From: Burkholderia dolosa
GTDB lineage: Bacteria > Pseudomonadota > Gammaproteobacteria > Burkholderiales > Burkholderiaceae
Reading direction: 5' to 3'
NCBI RefSeq assembly: GCF_902499135.1
Contig: NZ_CABVPR010000005.1
Span: 62,001-126,000 of the forward strand
Length of the DNA: 64,000 bases
The notes below the pieces were generated by a model. The model was given only the letters and a program-made list of their open reading frames with translations, was not told the origin of the DNA and did no database searches. Shown one piece after another: positions 8,924-18,601 of the stretch; position 1 is the first letter of the stretch; each line of letters begins with the position of its first letter. Both the position numbers and the translations under genes were made by a program.

Positions 8924-10621
8924 TCACGCGAGCGGTTCGTCGTCCGCTCGCGCGCCGTTGCGGCGACGCAGCCGCGGCCCGAACGCGAAGCCGAGCGCGA
9001 GCAGCACGATCGACACCGCGAGCACCGCGTCGTTGCCGCTCGTCACGTACGGCGTAAAGCCGCTCGTGCCTTCGATGCGCACGTCGAGCGAGCCGATCGT
9101 GAACGGCTTGAGCTGGCCGAGCACGCGCCCGCGCGCGTCGATCGCGGCCGTCATCCCGGTGTTCGTCGAGCGCAGCATCGGGCGCCCCGTTTCCAGCGCA
9201 CGCATCCGCGCGATCTGCAGATGCTGGTCGAGCGCGATCGTGTCGCCGAACCACGCGAGGTTCGTCACGTTGACGAGCACGCCGGGCGGCTGCGGATTGT
9301 CGCGGATCGTCGCGGCGATTTCCTCGCCGAAGATGTCCTCGTAGCAGATGTCGGCCATCACCGGCTGGTTGTGCACCAGGAACGGCTTCTGCACCGGCGC
9401 GCCGCGCGCGAAGTCGCCGAGCGGCATCTTCATCAGATCGACGAACCAGCGGAAGCCCCACGGAATGAATTCGCCGAAGGGCACGAGGTGGTGCTTGTCG
9501 TAGTGATAGATGTCGCGCGAGTTCGGCGTCACGCCGTACAGGCTGTTCGTGTAGTCGACGTAGCGGCCGTCCTCGGTCACCGACGCGCCGACCGCGCCGA
9601 ACAGCACGGCCGAGCCCGTCGTGTCGCTGAACTTGCGGATCGCGACCGCGAACGGCTCGGGCAGCTCCTGGATCATCACCGCGATCGCGGTCTCCGGCGT
9701 GACGATCAGATCGGCCGGCTTTTCGGTGATCATCCGTTGGTACATCTTGATCGCCGCGTCGATGCCGGCCTGCTCGAACTTGATGTCCTGCTTCACGTTG
9801 CCCTGCAGCAGCCGCACCGTGAGCGGCGCGTTCGCGGGCACCGTCCACGCGACCTGCGACAGCGCGAGGCCGGCCGCGACGAGCGCCAGCGCGAGGCCGG
9901 CCGGCGCGGCGATCCGGATGCTTGCGTTGCCCGCGCGGCCGCCATCGCGGACGGGCGCGGGCGTACCGCGTGCGGCCGCGAGCGCCTGCACGACGAGCGC
10001 CGCGAACAGCGCGAGCACCCAGCCGATACCGTACACGCCGACGATCGGCGCGAAGCCCGCGAACGGGCCTTCGACCTGCGGATAGCCGCTCGCGAGCCAC
10101 GGAAAGCCGGTAAACACGGTGCCGCGCAGCCATTCGCCGAGTGCCCACGCGCTCGCGAACGCGAACGCGCCGTGCCAGGTCGGCGCAAACGGTCGCGGGT
10201 CGGGCTCGCGGCGATGCCACGCGTGCCCCGCGCAGCACGACCAGAGCCCGGCGGAGAACGCCGGGTACAGCGACAGATACAGCGAGAACAGCACGAGCGC
10301 GCCGCCGGCGAGCGGCGCGGCCATCTCACCGTACACGTGCATGCTGATGTAGAGCCACCAGATGCCGGTGATGAAGTTGCCGAAGCCGAACGCGCCGCCG
10401 GTGAGCGCGGCGCTGCGCCAGCTCGCGGTGCGCGTGAGCTGCGCGAAGAACCACACGAACACGGCGAGCTGCAGCCAGCCGCCGTGCGGCGTCGGCGCGA
10501 AGCTGAGCGTATTGGCTGCGCCGGCGAGCAGCGCGGCCGGATAGTGCCAGCGCGGCAGCGTGCGGCCGGGGGCGGGCGCGAGCAGGCCGCCAGCCGGGCG
10601 GGACGGGATCGGATCGTCCAT
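8924..10621 (-). CDS. lnt: Apolipoprotein N-acyltransferase
   Basis: Lnt adds the third acyl chain to the N-terminal Cys of lipoproteins in the inner membrane. The 565-residue protein has an N-terminal multi-helix membrane domain (about residues 25-260) followed by the carbon-nitrogen hydrolase domain. The Glu-Lys-Cys triad is recognisable as Glu310 (VTPETAIAV), Lys376 (YDKHHLVPFGEF) and Cys426 (DICYEDIF). One C-terminal membrane helix follows. It lies 51 bases after corC, as in the widely conserved ybeY-corC-lnt order. A 49-residue lipoprotein gene lies two genes upstream. Confidence 0.96.
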   Translation of the reverse strand: MDDPIPSRPAGGLLAPAPGRTLPRWHYPAALLAGAANTLSFAPTPHGGWLQLAVFVWFFAQLTRTASWRSAALTGGAFGFGNFITGIWWLYISMHVYGEMAAPLAGGALVLFSLYLSLYPAFSAGLWSCCAGHAWHRREPDPRPFAPTWHGAFAFASAWALGEWLRGTVFTGFPWLASGYPQVEGPFAGFAPIVGVYGIGWVLALFAALVVQALAAARGTPAPVRDGGRAGNASIRIAAPAGLALALVAAGLALSQVAWTVPANAPLTVRLLQGNVKQDIKFEQAGIDAAIKMYQRMITEKPADLIVTPETAIAVMIQELPEPFAVAIRKFSDTTGSAVLFGAVGASVTEDGRYVDYTNSLYGVTPNSRDIYHYDKHHLVPFGEFIPWGFRWFVDLMKMPLGDFARGAPVQKPFLVHNQPVMADICYEDIFGEEIAATIRDNPQPPGVLVNVTNLAWFGDTIALDQHLQIARMRALETGRPMLRSTNTGMTAAIDARGRVLGQLKPFTIGSLDVRIEGTSGFTPYVTSGNDAVLAVSIVLLALGFAFGPRLRRRNGARADDEPLA

Positions 10622-10672
10622 GTGAAGCGGAACAGGCGAGCGGTTGAAGGAGGGGCGGCCAGCGCGGGACGA

Positions 10673-11560
10673 TCAGTCCTCGTGCGAGGTTTCGGCGCGG
10701 CGGCTCGCGAGCGGATTGCGGCGCACCAGCAGCACGTGGATCTGACGCGCGTCGCCGCGCTGGATCTCGAACATGATGTTGCCGAGCTGCAGCTTCTCGC
10801 CGCGGTGCGGCACGCGTCCGAAATGATGGGTGATGAGCCCGCCGATGGTGTCGACTTCGTCGTCGGAGAAGTCGGTGCCGAACGTCTCGTTGAACTGCTC
10901 GATCTCGGTCAGCGCGCGCACGCGATAGCGGCCGTCCGGCCCCGAGATGATGTTGCCGGCTTCTTCGTCGAAGTCGTATTCGTCCTCGATGTCGCCGACG
11001 ATCTGTTCGAGCACGTCCTCGATCGTGATCAGGCCGGCGACGCCGCCGTACTCGTCGACGACGATCGCCAGATGATTGCGGTTCACGCGGAAGTCGTGCA
11101 GCAGCACGTTCAGGCGCTTCGATTCCGGAATGAACACGGCCGGACGCAGCATCCCGCGCACGTCGAATTCCTCTTCCGCATAGAAGCGCAGCAGATCCTT
11201 CGCGAGCAGCACGCCGATCACGTTGTCGCGATTCTCCTCGTACACCGGATAGCGCGAGTGCGCCTTCTCGAGGACGAACGGGATGAAGTCTTCGGGCTTG
11301 TCCGCGATGTTGATCGCGTCCATCTGCGCGCGCGGCACCATGATGTCTCGCGCGCACAGGTCGGATACCTGGAACACGCCTTCGATCATCGACAGCGAAT
11401 CGGCGTCGATCAGGTTGCGTTCGTGCGCGTCCTGCAGGATTTCCAGCAGCTCGCCGCGGGAGTCGGGCTCGGGCGAGATGAAGTCGGTCAGGCGCTCGAG
11501 CAGCGAGCGCTTTTCTTGCGGTTTGTCGGTTGGCTTTCGACTGGGATACGAATCGTTCAT
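10673..11560 (-). CDS. corC: CorC/HlyC family transporter-associated CBS-domain protein
   Basis: The 295-residue protein is cytoplasmic-type CorC: two CBS domains (about residues 65-190, with DIMVPRAQMDAI at the start) and a C-terminal CorC_HlyC domain (about 205-285, with DTIGGLITHHFGRVPHRGE). There is no N-terminal membrane domain, unlike CNNM/YfjD relatives. CorC is implicated in Mg2+/Co2+ efflux together with CorA. Start ATG 11560. It precedes lnt. A TATCCT-containing element shared with the ybeY upstream region is at 11608-11619 and may be its promoter. Confidence 0.93.
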   Translation of the reverse strand: MNDSYPSRKPTDKPQEKRSLLERLTDFISPEPDSRGELLEILQDAHERNLIDADSLSMIEGVFQVSDLCARDIMVPRAQMDAINIADKPEDFIPFVLEKAHSRYPVYEENRDNVIGVLLAKDLLRFYAEEEFDVRGMLRPAVFIPESKRLNVLLHDFRVNRNHLAIVVDEYGGVAGLITIEDVLEQIVGDIEDEYDFDEEAGNIISGPDGRYRVRALTEIEQFNETFGTDFSDDEVDTIGGLITHHFGRVPHRGEKLQLGNIMFEIQRGDARQIHVLLVRRNPLASRRAETSHED

Positions 11561-11607
11561 GATGGTGCGCCCGGGTCGTGCCGGGGCGCGATGTCACGGA
11601 GTAGGCA

Positions 11608-11619
11608 AGGATACACCAA
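11608..11619 (-). promoter_or_regulatory. Shared upstream element, copy 1 (possible corC promoter)
   Basis: The plus-strand 12-mer AGGATACACCAA occurs identically here and at 13537-13548. Read on the minus strand it is TTGGTGTATCCT, whose TATCCT could be a -10 element. It lies 48 bases before the corC start codon. No good -35 is seen. Confidence 0.4.
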
Positions 11620-11858
11620 GGGCATGGCGCGGCTGTGTCGGACCGGCCGAACGGCCAGCGTACGCGACGACGCCGCGCCGCTCGCGGGATGCGCCGCGGC
11701 GCGGCGTCGTCCCGGTGTCCATCCTATCTCAGAAAAAACCGGCGGGCAGCGGCGCAAAAAGCGGGGTGGGATCGCCGAAGCCGGCTGCCGACGGTCGGGC
11801 GGCACGCGAGACCGGCATCGCGAGCGGCATTCTGCCGCATGCGCGGGCGGCCCGCCGT

Positions 11859-12008
11859 TCAGAAGCGCATGCCGGCCGAGCAGCCGCCGGCCGCCGCGCC
11901 GTTGGTCGCGGCGCCGCCGCAGCCCAAGATGCCGCAGCCGGACAGCGCGACGCTCGCGGCGACGAGCAGTGCGGCCAGTTTCCAGCGGGATCGGCGTGAC
12001 GGCTTCAT
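11859..12008 (-). CDS. Small lipoprotein, 49 residues
   Basis: ATG 12008 opens a 49-codon frame that begins MKPSRRSRWKLAALLVAA and contains a lipobox LSGC with the modified Cys at residue 25. The n-region is basic (KPSRRSRWK), the h-region is hydrophobic, and the mature part (CGILGCGGAATNG...) is Gly/Ala/Cys-rich with three further candidate Cys residues (30, 43 and the lipidated 25 counted). Signal peptidase II cleavage would leave only 25 residues. It lies between the chaC-like gene and corC, same strand, 79 bases after chaC. Function unknown. Upstream AACGAGGTTCC supplies a possible GAGG ribosome site. Confidence 0.75.
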   Translation of the reverse strand: MKPSRRSRWKLAALLVAASVALSGCGILGCGGAATNGAAAGGCSAGMRF

Positions 12009-12087
12009 CGGCGGGAACCTCGTTCGAAACGGCGAGCATGGCGCGCGGCGCCGGCGGGCGCCGCGCCGCGTGGACCGGCTACGCGCG

Positions 12088-12720
12088 TCACCGGCATCGC
12101 GCGAGCAGCCCTTCGAGTGCGCGGTCCGGAATGCCGCTCGCGCGCAGCGCGTCGACCGTGCGGCTCACGTAGTCGAGCGTCGTGCCGTAGCGGCCGGCCG
12201 CGCAGTCGAACACTTGCTTCACGACGGCATCGGGCAGCTTGCCGGTATAGGTCGGCGCGTCGCGGCGCATCACGAACGCGAGCGCGTTCACGCGTTCGCC
12301 GGTCTCGAGCGAGCACGGCAGCCACGCGGGCCGGTACGAGCCCATCGGCATCTCGCGTTTCCACAGCGTCTCGAGGTGCGGCTGCGCGGTCGGCCCGGCG
12401 ATCCGGAACGCGATGCCCGAGCACGAGCCGCCGCGGTCGAGCGCGAGCACGAGGCCCGGCCGCTCGGGCGTGCCGCGGTTCACGCGCGACCACAGGTAGA
12501 GGCCGCGATGATAGCCGTGCACCTTGGCGCGCACGGCCGCCACCGTCGGCAGCCCGGGATTCCAGATCAGCGATCCATAGCCGAACAGCCACAGATCCTG
12601 CCGGCCGTCCCAGTCGCGCATCGTGTGCGCGAGCGACGCGGCGAGCTCGTCCTCCGTCAGCAGTCGCCCTTCGCCGATCGACGGCGGGTAGGCGGGCGGA
12701 AGCATCGCGGCGCTGCGCAT
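12088..12720 (-). CDS. ChaC-like gamma-glutamylcyclotransferase
   Basis: ChaC-type enzymes cleave glutathione to 5-oxoproline and Cys-Gly. The 210-residue protein has the substrate-pocket motif GYGSLIWNP at 47-55 and the catalytic Glu in WKREM at residue 123. Length and order match bacterial ChaC. ATG 12720 is used, and MLPPAYPPS five residues later is an alternative. It follows ybeY by 12 bases and is therefore likely in the same transcript, an insertion into the otherwise conserved ybeY-corC-lnt order. Confidence 0.9.
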   Translation of the reverse strand: MRSAAMLPPAYPPSIGEGRLLTEDELAASLAHTMRDWDGRQDLWLFGYGSLIWNPGLPTVAAVRAKVHGYHRGLYLWSRVNRGTPERPGLVLALDRGGSCSGIAFRIAGPTAQPHLETLWKREMPMGSYRPAWLPCSLETGERVNALAFVMRRDAPTYTGKLPDAVVKQVFDCAAGRYGTTLDYVSRTVDALRASGIPDRALEGLLARCR

Positions 12721-12732
12721 CGTCGGGCCGGG

Positions 12733-13509
12733 TTACCGGTAAGGGTTCGGAAAGCCGAGCTTCGCGAGGATGTCGACTTCGAGCGCTTCCATTTCGGCCG
12801 CATCCTCGTCGCTGGTTTCGTGATCGTAGCCCTGCGCGTGCAGCACGCCGTGCACGAGCAGGTGCGCGTAGTGCGCGTCGAGCGGCTTGCCCTGCTCCTG
12901 CGCTTCCTTCTCGACGACCGGACAGCACAGCACGAGATCGCCGATCACGGTGCCGTCCGGCGCCGGGTCGTACGCGAACGTGAGCACGTTGGTCGGATAG
13001 TCCTTGTGGCGGTAGCCGGCGTTCAGCGTGCGGCCTTCCTCCTCGCCGACGAAGCGCACCGTGAGCTGTGCGCTCGAGAACAGCGCCGGCTCGATCCATT
13101 CGGCGATCAGCTTGCGCTTCGGCAGCGTCTTGCGCACGTCGGGCGCGATTTCGTCGCCGTACTGCACGGACAGATCGAGTTCCGGCTCGCGGAATTCGCC
13201 GTCGCCTTCGCCTTCGCGCGGCGCCGGTTCGGCGCCGACGTGCAGCGTGATGCTGTCGTAGTGCTCGGGCTGTACCGCGAGCTTCGCGCGCATCGCCGAA
13301 TCGTTGTGCTGCGCGACGATCGCGACGGCCGCGTCGCCCGAGCTGCCCGACAGATCGAACATCAGGCTGCGGCCGTCCGGAAAGTCGATGCGCAGCCCCT
13401 GCGCGTTGACGGTCCGGGCCTTGCCCTTCGCGTCGAACAGCGAAACACGGGTGGACGGGGAGGCGGCCGATTGGGCGCGCCCGGACTGGCGGGAACGGGA
13501 GGATTTCAT
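12733..13509 (-). CDS. ybeY: Endoribonuclease YbeY with long N-terminal extension
   Basis: YbeY is the metalloendoribonuclease for 16S rRNA 3' maturation and 70S quality control. The zinc motif H3XH5XH is present as [11 protein letters not shown] with His220, His224 and His230. From ATG 13509 the protein is 258 residues, roughly 100 more than the family norm near 155-180. The extra N-terminus contains a compact block ([23 protein letters not shown]) that looks folded rather than random. No better start is seen upstream of the catalytic domain. A TATCCT-containing element lies 28 bases upstream, and the phoH terminator lies beyond it. Confidence 0.93.
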   Translation of the reverse strand: MKSSRSRQSGRAQSAASPSTRVSLFDAKGKARTVNAQGLRIDFPDGRSLMFDLSGSSGDAAVAIVAQHNDSAMRAKLAVQPEHYDSITLHVGAEPAPREGEGDGEFREPELDLSVQYGDEIAPDVRKTLPKRKLIAEWIEPALFSSAQLTVRFVGEEEGRTLNAGYRHKDYPTNVLTFAYDPAPDGTVIGDLVLCCPVVEKEAQEQGKPLDAHYAHLLVHGVLHAQGYDHETSDEDAAEMEALEVDILAKLGFPNPYR

Positions 13510-13536
13510 GACGCGTGCGGCGATTGGAACGCGATG

Positions 13537-13548
13537 AGGATACACCAA
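13537..13548 (-). promoter_or_regulatory. Shared upstream element, copy 2 (possible ybeY promoter)
   Basis: Identical 12-mer to 11608-11619. Read on the minus strand, TATCCT (13542-13537) would place a transcript start about 20 bases before the ybeY ATG. It lies just downstream of the terminator that ends the phoH transcript, which fits a restart of transcription. Confidence 0.45.
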
Positions 13549-13592
13549 ACGGCCGATCGCACCCGAATTCGGGCAGGCCCGCCCGCACGCGC

Positions 13593-13627
13593 AAAAAAGC
13601 CCGGCGCGCGCTGCGGCGGGCCGGGCT
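13593..13627 (-). terminator. Intrinsic terminator downstream of phoH
   Basis: On the minus strand AGCCCGGC, a 14-base loop and GCCGGGCT are followed directly by six T residues (plus-strand A-run 13593-13598). It is located 29 bases after the phoH stop and 84 bases before the ybeY start, so it separates miaB-phoH from ybeY. Confidence 0.75.
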
Positions 13628-13655
13628 GCGGCGGCGCGCGGGCGCGGCCGTCCGG

Positions 13656-14702
13656 TCAGGTGTCCTGGCGCTGCGCGTGGAATTCGTCGTACGCCTCGAC
13701 GATGCGCGCGACGAGCGGATGACGGACGACGTCCGCGCTCGTGAAACGCGTGAGCGCGATCCCGCGCACGCCGCCGAGCACCTGCTGCGCTTCGACGAGG
13801 CCGCTCTTGTGGCCGCGCGGCAGGTCGACCTGGCTCGTGTCGCCGGTGACGACGGCCTTCGAGCCGAAGCCGATCCGCGTGAGGAACATCTTCATCTGCT
13901 CGGGCGTCGTGTTCTGCGCCTCGTCGAGGATGATGAACGCGTGATTCAGCGTGCGGCCGCGCATGTACGCGAGCGGCGCGATCTCGATCATCTGGCGCTC
14001 GAACATCTTCGCGGTCTTGTCGAAGCCGAGCAGGTCGTACAGCGCGTCGTACAGCGGGCGCAGATACGGATCGACCTTCTGCGCGAGATCGCCCGGCAGG
14101 AAGCCGAGCCGCTCGCCGGCCTCGACGGCCGGACGCGTCAGCACGATCCGCTTGACCTGGTCGCGCTCGAGCGCGTCGACCGCGCATGCGACCGCGAGGT
14201 AGGTCTTGCCGGTGCCGGCCGGCCCGATGCCGAACGTCACGTCGTGCGACAGGATCTGCTTCAGGTACTCGCGCTGCGCGGGCGTGCGGCCGCGCAGGTC
14301 CGCGCGCCGCGTGTAGAGCTTCGGCGCGGGCTCGTCGAGCGCGTCGTCGTCGTCGAGCTGGACGGCCGGCTCGTCGAACGGATGATCGGGGTCGCCGCGA
14401 AAGCGTACGTCGAGCGTGTCCTGGCGGCCGTTGCCGGCCGTATGGCGCACTTCGACGAGCGCGAGCTGGATGTCGTCGACCGACAGCGGATCGCGCGCGC
14501 GGTTGTAGAAGTTCTCGAGTGCCGCGAGCGCGAGCTTCGCGCCGCGGCCGCGGATCGCGATCCGGTGGCCGCGCCGCGCGAGCGTGACGTCGAGCGCCTG
14601 TTCGATCTGCCGCAGATTCTCGTCGAGCGGGCCGCAGAGATTCGCGAGGCGCGCGTTGTCGTCGCGCGGCGCGGTGAATTCCAGTGCTTGGGCGGTCTTC
14701 AA
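13656..14702 (-). CDS. phoH: PhoH-like ATPase
   Basis: The 348-residue protein is a PhoH-family P-loop ATPase. Walker A is GPAGTGKT at 160-167, Walker B is [11 protein letters not shown], and [19 protein letters not shown] is also present. The N-terminal part (residues 25-65) is KH-like. The start appears to be TTG at 14702, giving LKTAQALEF. No ATG precedes the conserved part, and GGAG lies about 12 bases upstream. It follows miaB by 25 bases and is probably cotranscribed with it. PhoH is linked to RNA metabolism with YbeY, but here a terminator stands between them. Confidence 0.94.
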   Translation of the reverse strand: MKTAQALEFTAPRDDNARLANLCGPLDENLRQIEQALDVTLARRGHRIAIRGRGAKLALAALENFYNRARDPLSVDDIQLALVEVRHTAGNGRQDTLDVRFRGDPDHPFDEPAVQLDDDDALDEPAPKLYTRRADLRGRTPAQREYLKQILSHDVTFGIGPAGTGKTYLAVACAVDALERDQVKRIVLTRPAVEAGERLGFLPGDLAQKVDPYLRPLYDALYDLLGFDKTAKMFERQMIEIAPLAYMRGRTLNHAFIILDEAQNTTPEQMKMFLTRIGFGSKAVVTGDTSQVDLPRGHKSGLVEAQQVLGGVRGIALTRFTSADVVRHPLVARIVEAYDEFHAQRQDT

Positions 14703-14727
14703 AGTGGCGTCGGGCTCCGGTGGAACG

Positions 14728-16101
14728 TCAGTGCGTGGCCGCGCTTGCTTCGTCGCTGACGAGCAGCAGCTCGCCGCGCAGCGAGTGCGGGTACGCGTGG
14801 TTGATCTTCACGTCGATCATCTGGCCGATCAGGCGCGGATGCGACGCGAGCGGCGCCGGGAAATTCACGACCCGGTTGTTTTCTGTGCGGCCCGCGAGTT
14901 CGTTCGGGTCCTTGCGCGACGGCCCTTCGACGAGGATCCGCTCGACCTTGCCGACCATCGACCGGCTGATGCGCGCGACGTTTTCCTCGATCGTCGCCTG
15001 CAGATGCTGCAGGCGCTTGAGCTTCACGTCGCGCGGCGTGTCGTCGTGCAGGTTCGCGGCCGGCGTGCCGGGACGCGGGCTGTAGATGAACGAGAAGCTC
15101 GTGTCGTAGCGCATGTCGTGCACGAGCGCCATCATCTTGTCGAAATCGTCGTCGGTCTCGCCGGGGAAGCCGACGATCAGGTCGGTCGACAGCGACAGAT
15201 CGGGGCGGATCGCGCGCAGCTTGCGGATCACCGACTTGTATTCGAGCACCGTGTAGCCGCGCTTCATCGCCATCAGGATACGGTCCGAGCCGTGCTGCAC
15301 CGGCAGGTGCAGATGGTTCACGAGCTTCGGCACCTTCGCGTACGTGTCGATCAGGCGCTGCGTGAATTCCTTCGGATGCGACGTCGTGTAGCGGATCCGC
15401 TCGATGCCGGGGATGTCGGCGACGTATTCGATCAGCGTCGCGAAATCGGCGATCTCGGACGACCCGGCGGTCAGCGCGCCGCGGTACGCGTTCACGTTCT
15501 GGCCGAGCAGCGTGACTTCGCGCACGCCCTGATCGGCGAGCCCCGCAATCTCGGTCAGCACGTCGTCGAGCGGGCGCGACACCTCGTCGCCGCGCGTGTA
15601 CGGCACCACGCAGTAGCTGCAGTACTTCGAGCAGCCTTCCATGATCGACACGAACGCGGTCGGACCTTCGACGCGTGCGGGCGGCAGATGGTCGAACTTC
15701 TCGATTTCCGGGAACGTGATGTCGACCTGCGCGCGGCCGCTCGTGCGCCGCGCATCGATCATCTGCGGCAGGCGATGCAAGGTCTGCGGACCGAACACGA
15801 GATCGACGTACGGCGCGCGCGACACGATCGACGCGCCTTCCTGGCTCGCGACGCAGCCGCCGACGCCGATCAGCAGATCCGGCTTCGCTTCCTTCAGCTC
15901 GCGCACGCGGCCGAGATCGGAGAACACCTTCTCCTGCGCCTTTTCGCGCACCGAGCACGTGTTGAACAGGATGATGTCGGCGTCTTCGGGCGTGTCGGTC
16001 TTTTCGAGGCCTTCGGCCGCATTGAGCACGTCCACCATCTTGTCCGAGTCGTACTCGTTCATCTGGCAGCCGAAGGTCTTTACGTAAACTTTCTTCGTCA
16101 T
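14728..16101 (-). CDS. miaB: tRNA-2-methylthio-N6-dimethylallyladenosine synthase
   Basis: MiaB is a radical SAM methylthiotransferase that makes ms2i6A37 in tRNAs reading UNN codons. In the 457-residue protein the auxiliary [4Fe-4S] cysteines are Cys12, Cys49 and Cys83. The radical SAM triad is Cys157, Cys161 and Cys164 (CSKYCSYC). A C-terminal TRAM domain follows (residues about 385-450). Start ATG 16101. It is the first gene of the miaB-phoH unit. A perfect TATAAT is found 153 bases upstream on the minus strand. Confidence 0.97.
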   Translation of the reverse strand: MTKKVYVKTFGCQMNEYDSDKMVDVLNAAEGLEKTDTPEDADIILFNTCSVREKAQEKVFSDLGRVRELKEAKPDLLIGVGGCVASQEGASIVSRAPYVDLVFGPQTLHRLPQMIDARRTSGRAQVDITFPEIEKFDHLPPARVEGPTAFVSIMEGCSKYCSYCVVPYTRGDEVSRPLDDVLTEIAGLADQGVREVTLLGQNVNAYRGALTAGSSEIADFATLIEYVADIPGIERIRYTTSHPKEFTQRLIDTYAKVPKLVNHLHLPVQHGSDRILMAMKRGYTVLEYKSVIRKLRAIRPDLSLSTDLIVGFPGETDDDFDKMMALVHDMRYDTSFSFIYSPRPGTPAANLHDDTPRDVKLKRLQHLQATIEENVARISRSMVGKVERILVEGPSRKDPNELAGRTENNRVVNFPAPLASHPRLIGQMIDVKINHAYPHSLRGELLLVSDEASAATH

Positions 16102-16254
16102 GGGGATTCGCCGTTCGCAGTGGTTGACCTGGGGGCGTCGTCAAGGGTGAATCGGGACGGCCGCGTAGCCGATACGCGGGTTCGTGCAGCGTCCGCATGC
16201 GGACCGGCGCGCGCAGCGCGCGTGGAGCAGGAAAAGCCGTCGGGAAAGCCCGTC

Positions 16255-16260
16255 ATTATA
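16255..16260 (-). promoter_or_regulatory. Candidate -10 box for miaB
   Basis: The minus strand reads GCTATAATGACGGG, a perfect TATAAT at 16260-16255. The region expected for -35 is GC-rich and shows no good match, so this is a tentative promoter. Confidence 0.4.
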
Positions 16261-16346
16261 GCTTTTCACGCCGCGTGCCGCGGCGCCCGGATCGCGCACG
16301 CGCGACGGCACGTCGGGTCCGGACCCCTGTCACGCGCGGCTTCCCG

Positions 16347-17279
16347 TCACCGGCACGCATTGAGCAGATCTTCCAGCGCGGCTTCCTCGCGCGCGAAGCG
16401 CTCGGCGAGAAAGTCGAGCAGCACGCGCACGCGCGGCGCCATGTAGCGCTTGCTGTGGTAGATCGCGTGCAGCGGCGCGTCCTGGTGCCGCCACTCGGGC
16501 AGCAGCACGCGCAGCCGGCCCGCGCGCACGTCGTCGGCGATGTCCCACAGCGACTTCAGCGCGATGCCGTGGCCGCGCAGCGTCCACTCGCGCGTGAGGC
16601 CGCCGTCGTTGGTCTCGAACGCGCCCGACATCGGCACCGTGTAGGTCTGCACGTCGTCGCCGCGCGTGAAGCGCCACGTGTTCATCGGGCCCGACGCGAT
16701 CGTGATCACGTTGCACGGAAAGCGCGCCAGATCGTGCGGATCGGCCGGCGCGCCGTAGCGCTCGATGAACGACGGCGCCGCGCACAGCACGCGCCGGTTC
16801 GCGGCGAGCCGGCGCGCGATCAGCGCGCCGTCGGGCGGCGCGGCGAAGCGGATCGCGAGGTCGATCTCGTCCTGCCACAGATTCGACGACGAATCGGACG
16901 CCGTCAGCGAGAACGTGACGCCCGGATGGAGCGCCGTGAATTCGTCGAGCCAGTCGAGCAGCTGGTTGCGGCCGAAATCGGACGTCGACGACAGCCGTAC
17001 CTTGCCGGCCACCACGTTGCGGCCTTCCTGCAGCATCGCGTCCGCGTCGTCGAGCGCCTGCAGCGCCTGCCGGCAGCAGTTCAGGTACAGGCGGCCCTCG
17101 TCGGTGAGCCGCAGCTGCCGCGTCGAGCGCTCGAAGAGCCGCGTCGCCGTCTTCGCCTCCAGCTTCGCGAGCCGCGCGCTCGCGGCGGCCGGCGTGAGAT
17201 TCAGCTTGCGCCCGGCAGCGGACAGGCTGCCCAGCTCGGCCGCTTCCACGAACAGCCGGATATCGCCCAGTCGGTCCAT
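16347..17279 (-). CDS. LysR-family transcriptional regulator
   Basis: The 310-residue protein has an N-terminal winged helix-turn-helix (residues about 1-60, with [24 protein letters not shown]) and a LysR substrate-binding domain. ATG 17279 ([20 protein letters not shown]) is used because LysR proteins start just before this segment; the frame extends 15 codons further without similarity. It is divergent from an MFS exporter gene across 146 bases that contain an inverted repeat at 17295-17315, so it most likely controls that gene and itself. Effector unknown. Confidence 0.9.
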   Translation of the reverse strand: MDRLGDIRLFVEAAELGSLSAAGRKLNLTPAAASARLAKLEAKTATRLFERSTRQLRLTDEGRLYLNCCRQALQALDDADAMLQEGRNVVAGKVRLSSTSDFGRNQLLDWLDEFTALHPGVTFSLTASDSSSNLWQDEIDLAIRFAAPPDGALIARRLAANRRVLCAAPSFIERYGAPADPHDLARFPCNVITIASGPMNTWRFTRGDDVQTYTVPMSGAFETNDGGLTREWTLRGHGIALKSLWDIADDVRAGRLRVLLPEWRHQDAPLHAIYHSKRYMAPRVRVLLDFLAERFAREEAALEDLLNACR

Positions 17280-17294
17280 CGGATTTTCCAGAAT

Positions 17295-17315
17295 CTTTTG
17301 AAAATGGTTCAAAGG
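17295..17315. promoter_or_regulatory. Inverted repeat in LysR/MFS divergent region
   Basis: CTTTTGAA (17295-17302) and TTCAAAGG (17308-17315) are inverted at 7 of 8 positions with a 5-base spacer. The site is 15 bases upstream of the LysR start. Position and symmetry suit an autoregulatory LysR site. Confidence 0.45.
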
Positions 17316-17425
17316 CGACGCCAATTATCAAATATGAGCGGCTTCGGGACAATGCGCGCACGTCCCGACTTTTGTGCGGTGCGGCGCCGACCGCGCGCCG
17401 CGTCCGCCGCGCTATGGAGAACACC

Positions 17426-18601
17426 ATGCCCATTCCGTTACTCGCGCTGGCGATCAGCGCGTTCGCCATCGGCACCACCGAATTCATCATCATGGGGCTG
17501 CTGCCCGAAGTCGCGCACGACCTGGCCGTGTCGCTGCCGTCGGCCGGCCTGCTCGTGACCGGCTACGCGCTCGGCGTCGCGGTCGGCGCGCCGCTGCTCG
17601 CGGTGCTGACGAGCCGCATGCCGCGCAAGGCCGCGCTGCAGCTGCTGATGGCGATCTTCATCGTCGGCAACGTGCTGTGCGCGACGGCTTCCGGCTACGG
17701 CATGCTGATGGTCGCGCGCGTCGTCACGTCGTTCGCGCACGGGTCGTTCTTCGGGATCGGCGCGGTGGTTGCCGCGTCGCTCGTGCCGGTCGACAAGCGC
17801 GCGAGCGCGATCGCGCTGATGTTCACGGGCCTCACGCTGTCGAACGTGCTCGGCGTGCCGTTCGGCACGTTCGTCGGCCAGCTGCTCGGCTGGCGCGCGT
17901 CGTTCTGGATCGTCGCCGCGCTCGGCGTGCTGTCGCTCGGCGGCGTCACCGCGCTCGTGCCGAACCGGCACGACAGCGGGCCGGTCGGCCTCGGCCACGA
18001 AGTGCGCGTGCTGAAGGAGCCGCAGGTGTGGCTCGCGCTGCTGATGACGGTGCTCGGCTTCGGCGGCGTGTTCGTCGTGTTCACGTACATCGCGCCGATT
18101 CTCGAGAGCGTGACCGGCTATTCGCCGCGCGCGGTCGCGCTGATCCTCGTGCTGTTCGGCGCGGGCCTCACGGTCGGCAACACGCTCGGCGGCAAGCTCG
18201 CGGACCGCGCGCTGATGCCTTCGCTGATCGCGATTCTCGTGGCGCTGATGGCCGTGATGGCCGTGTTCGCGAAGACGAGCCATCAGCCGGTCGCCGCGGC
18301 CGTCACCGTGTTCGTCTGGGGAATCGCCGCGTTCGCGACCGTGCCGCCGCTGCAGGCGCGCGTGGTCGAGAAGGCCGCGAGCGCGCCGAACCTCGCGTCG
18401 ACGCTGAACATCGGCGCGTTCAACGTCGGCAACGCGGGCGGCGCGTGGCTCGGCGGGCTCGCGCTCGAACACGGTTTCGCGCTCGACGCGCTGCCGTGGG
18501 TCGCCGTCGCGGTGACGTTCGCGGCGCTCGTCGTCACGTGGCTCGCGATGCGGCTCGATGCGCGCGGGCCCGCGCGCGGCACCGCGCCGGCTGCGCAGTG
18601 A
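17426..18601 (+). CDS. MFS transporter, DHA1 family (AraJ-like)
   Basis: The 391-residue protein has about 12 hydrophobic helices and the first-helix signature [18 protein letters not shown] typical of AraJ/YdhP-like DHA1 exporters. Motif A between helices 2 and 3 is degenerate (SRMPRKA). ATG 17426 is preferred over upstream codons because GGAGAA lies at the right distance and the helix begins at once. A role in drug or arabinose-like metabolite efflux is known for relatives, but the substrate here is not predictable. It is divergent from the LysR gene at 16347-17279. Confidence 0.88.
   Translation: MPIPLLALAISAFAIGTTEFIIMGLLPEVAHDLAVSLPSAGLLVTGYALGVAVGAPLLAVLTSRMPRKAALQLLMAIFIVGNVLCATASGYGMLMVARVVTSFAHGSFFGIGAVVAASLVPVDKRASAIALMFTGLTLSNVLGVPFGTFVGQLLGWRASFWIVAALGVLSLGGVTALVPNRHDSGPVGLGHEVRVLKEPQVWLALLMTVLGFGGVFVVFTYIAPILESVTGYSPRAVALILVLFGAGLTVGNTLGGKLADRALMPSLIAILVALMAVMAVFAKTSHQPVAAAVTVFVWGIAAFATVPPLQARVVEKAASAPNLASTLNIGAFNVGNAGGAWLGGLALEHGFALDALPWVAVAVTFAALVVTWLAMRLDARGPARGTAPAAQ

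Noticed and set aside
8921-12172. 1083-codon plus-strand frame opposite lnt and corC
   Set aside because: Composition is that of a GC-rich shadow (Arg, Asp, Val and His runs), with no recognisable domain. It lies opposite two well-supported genes.
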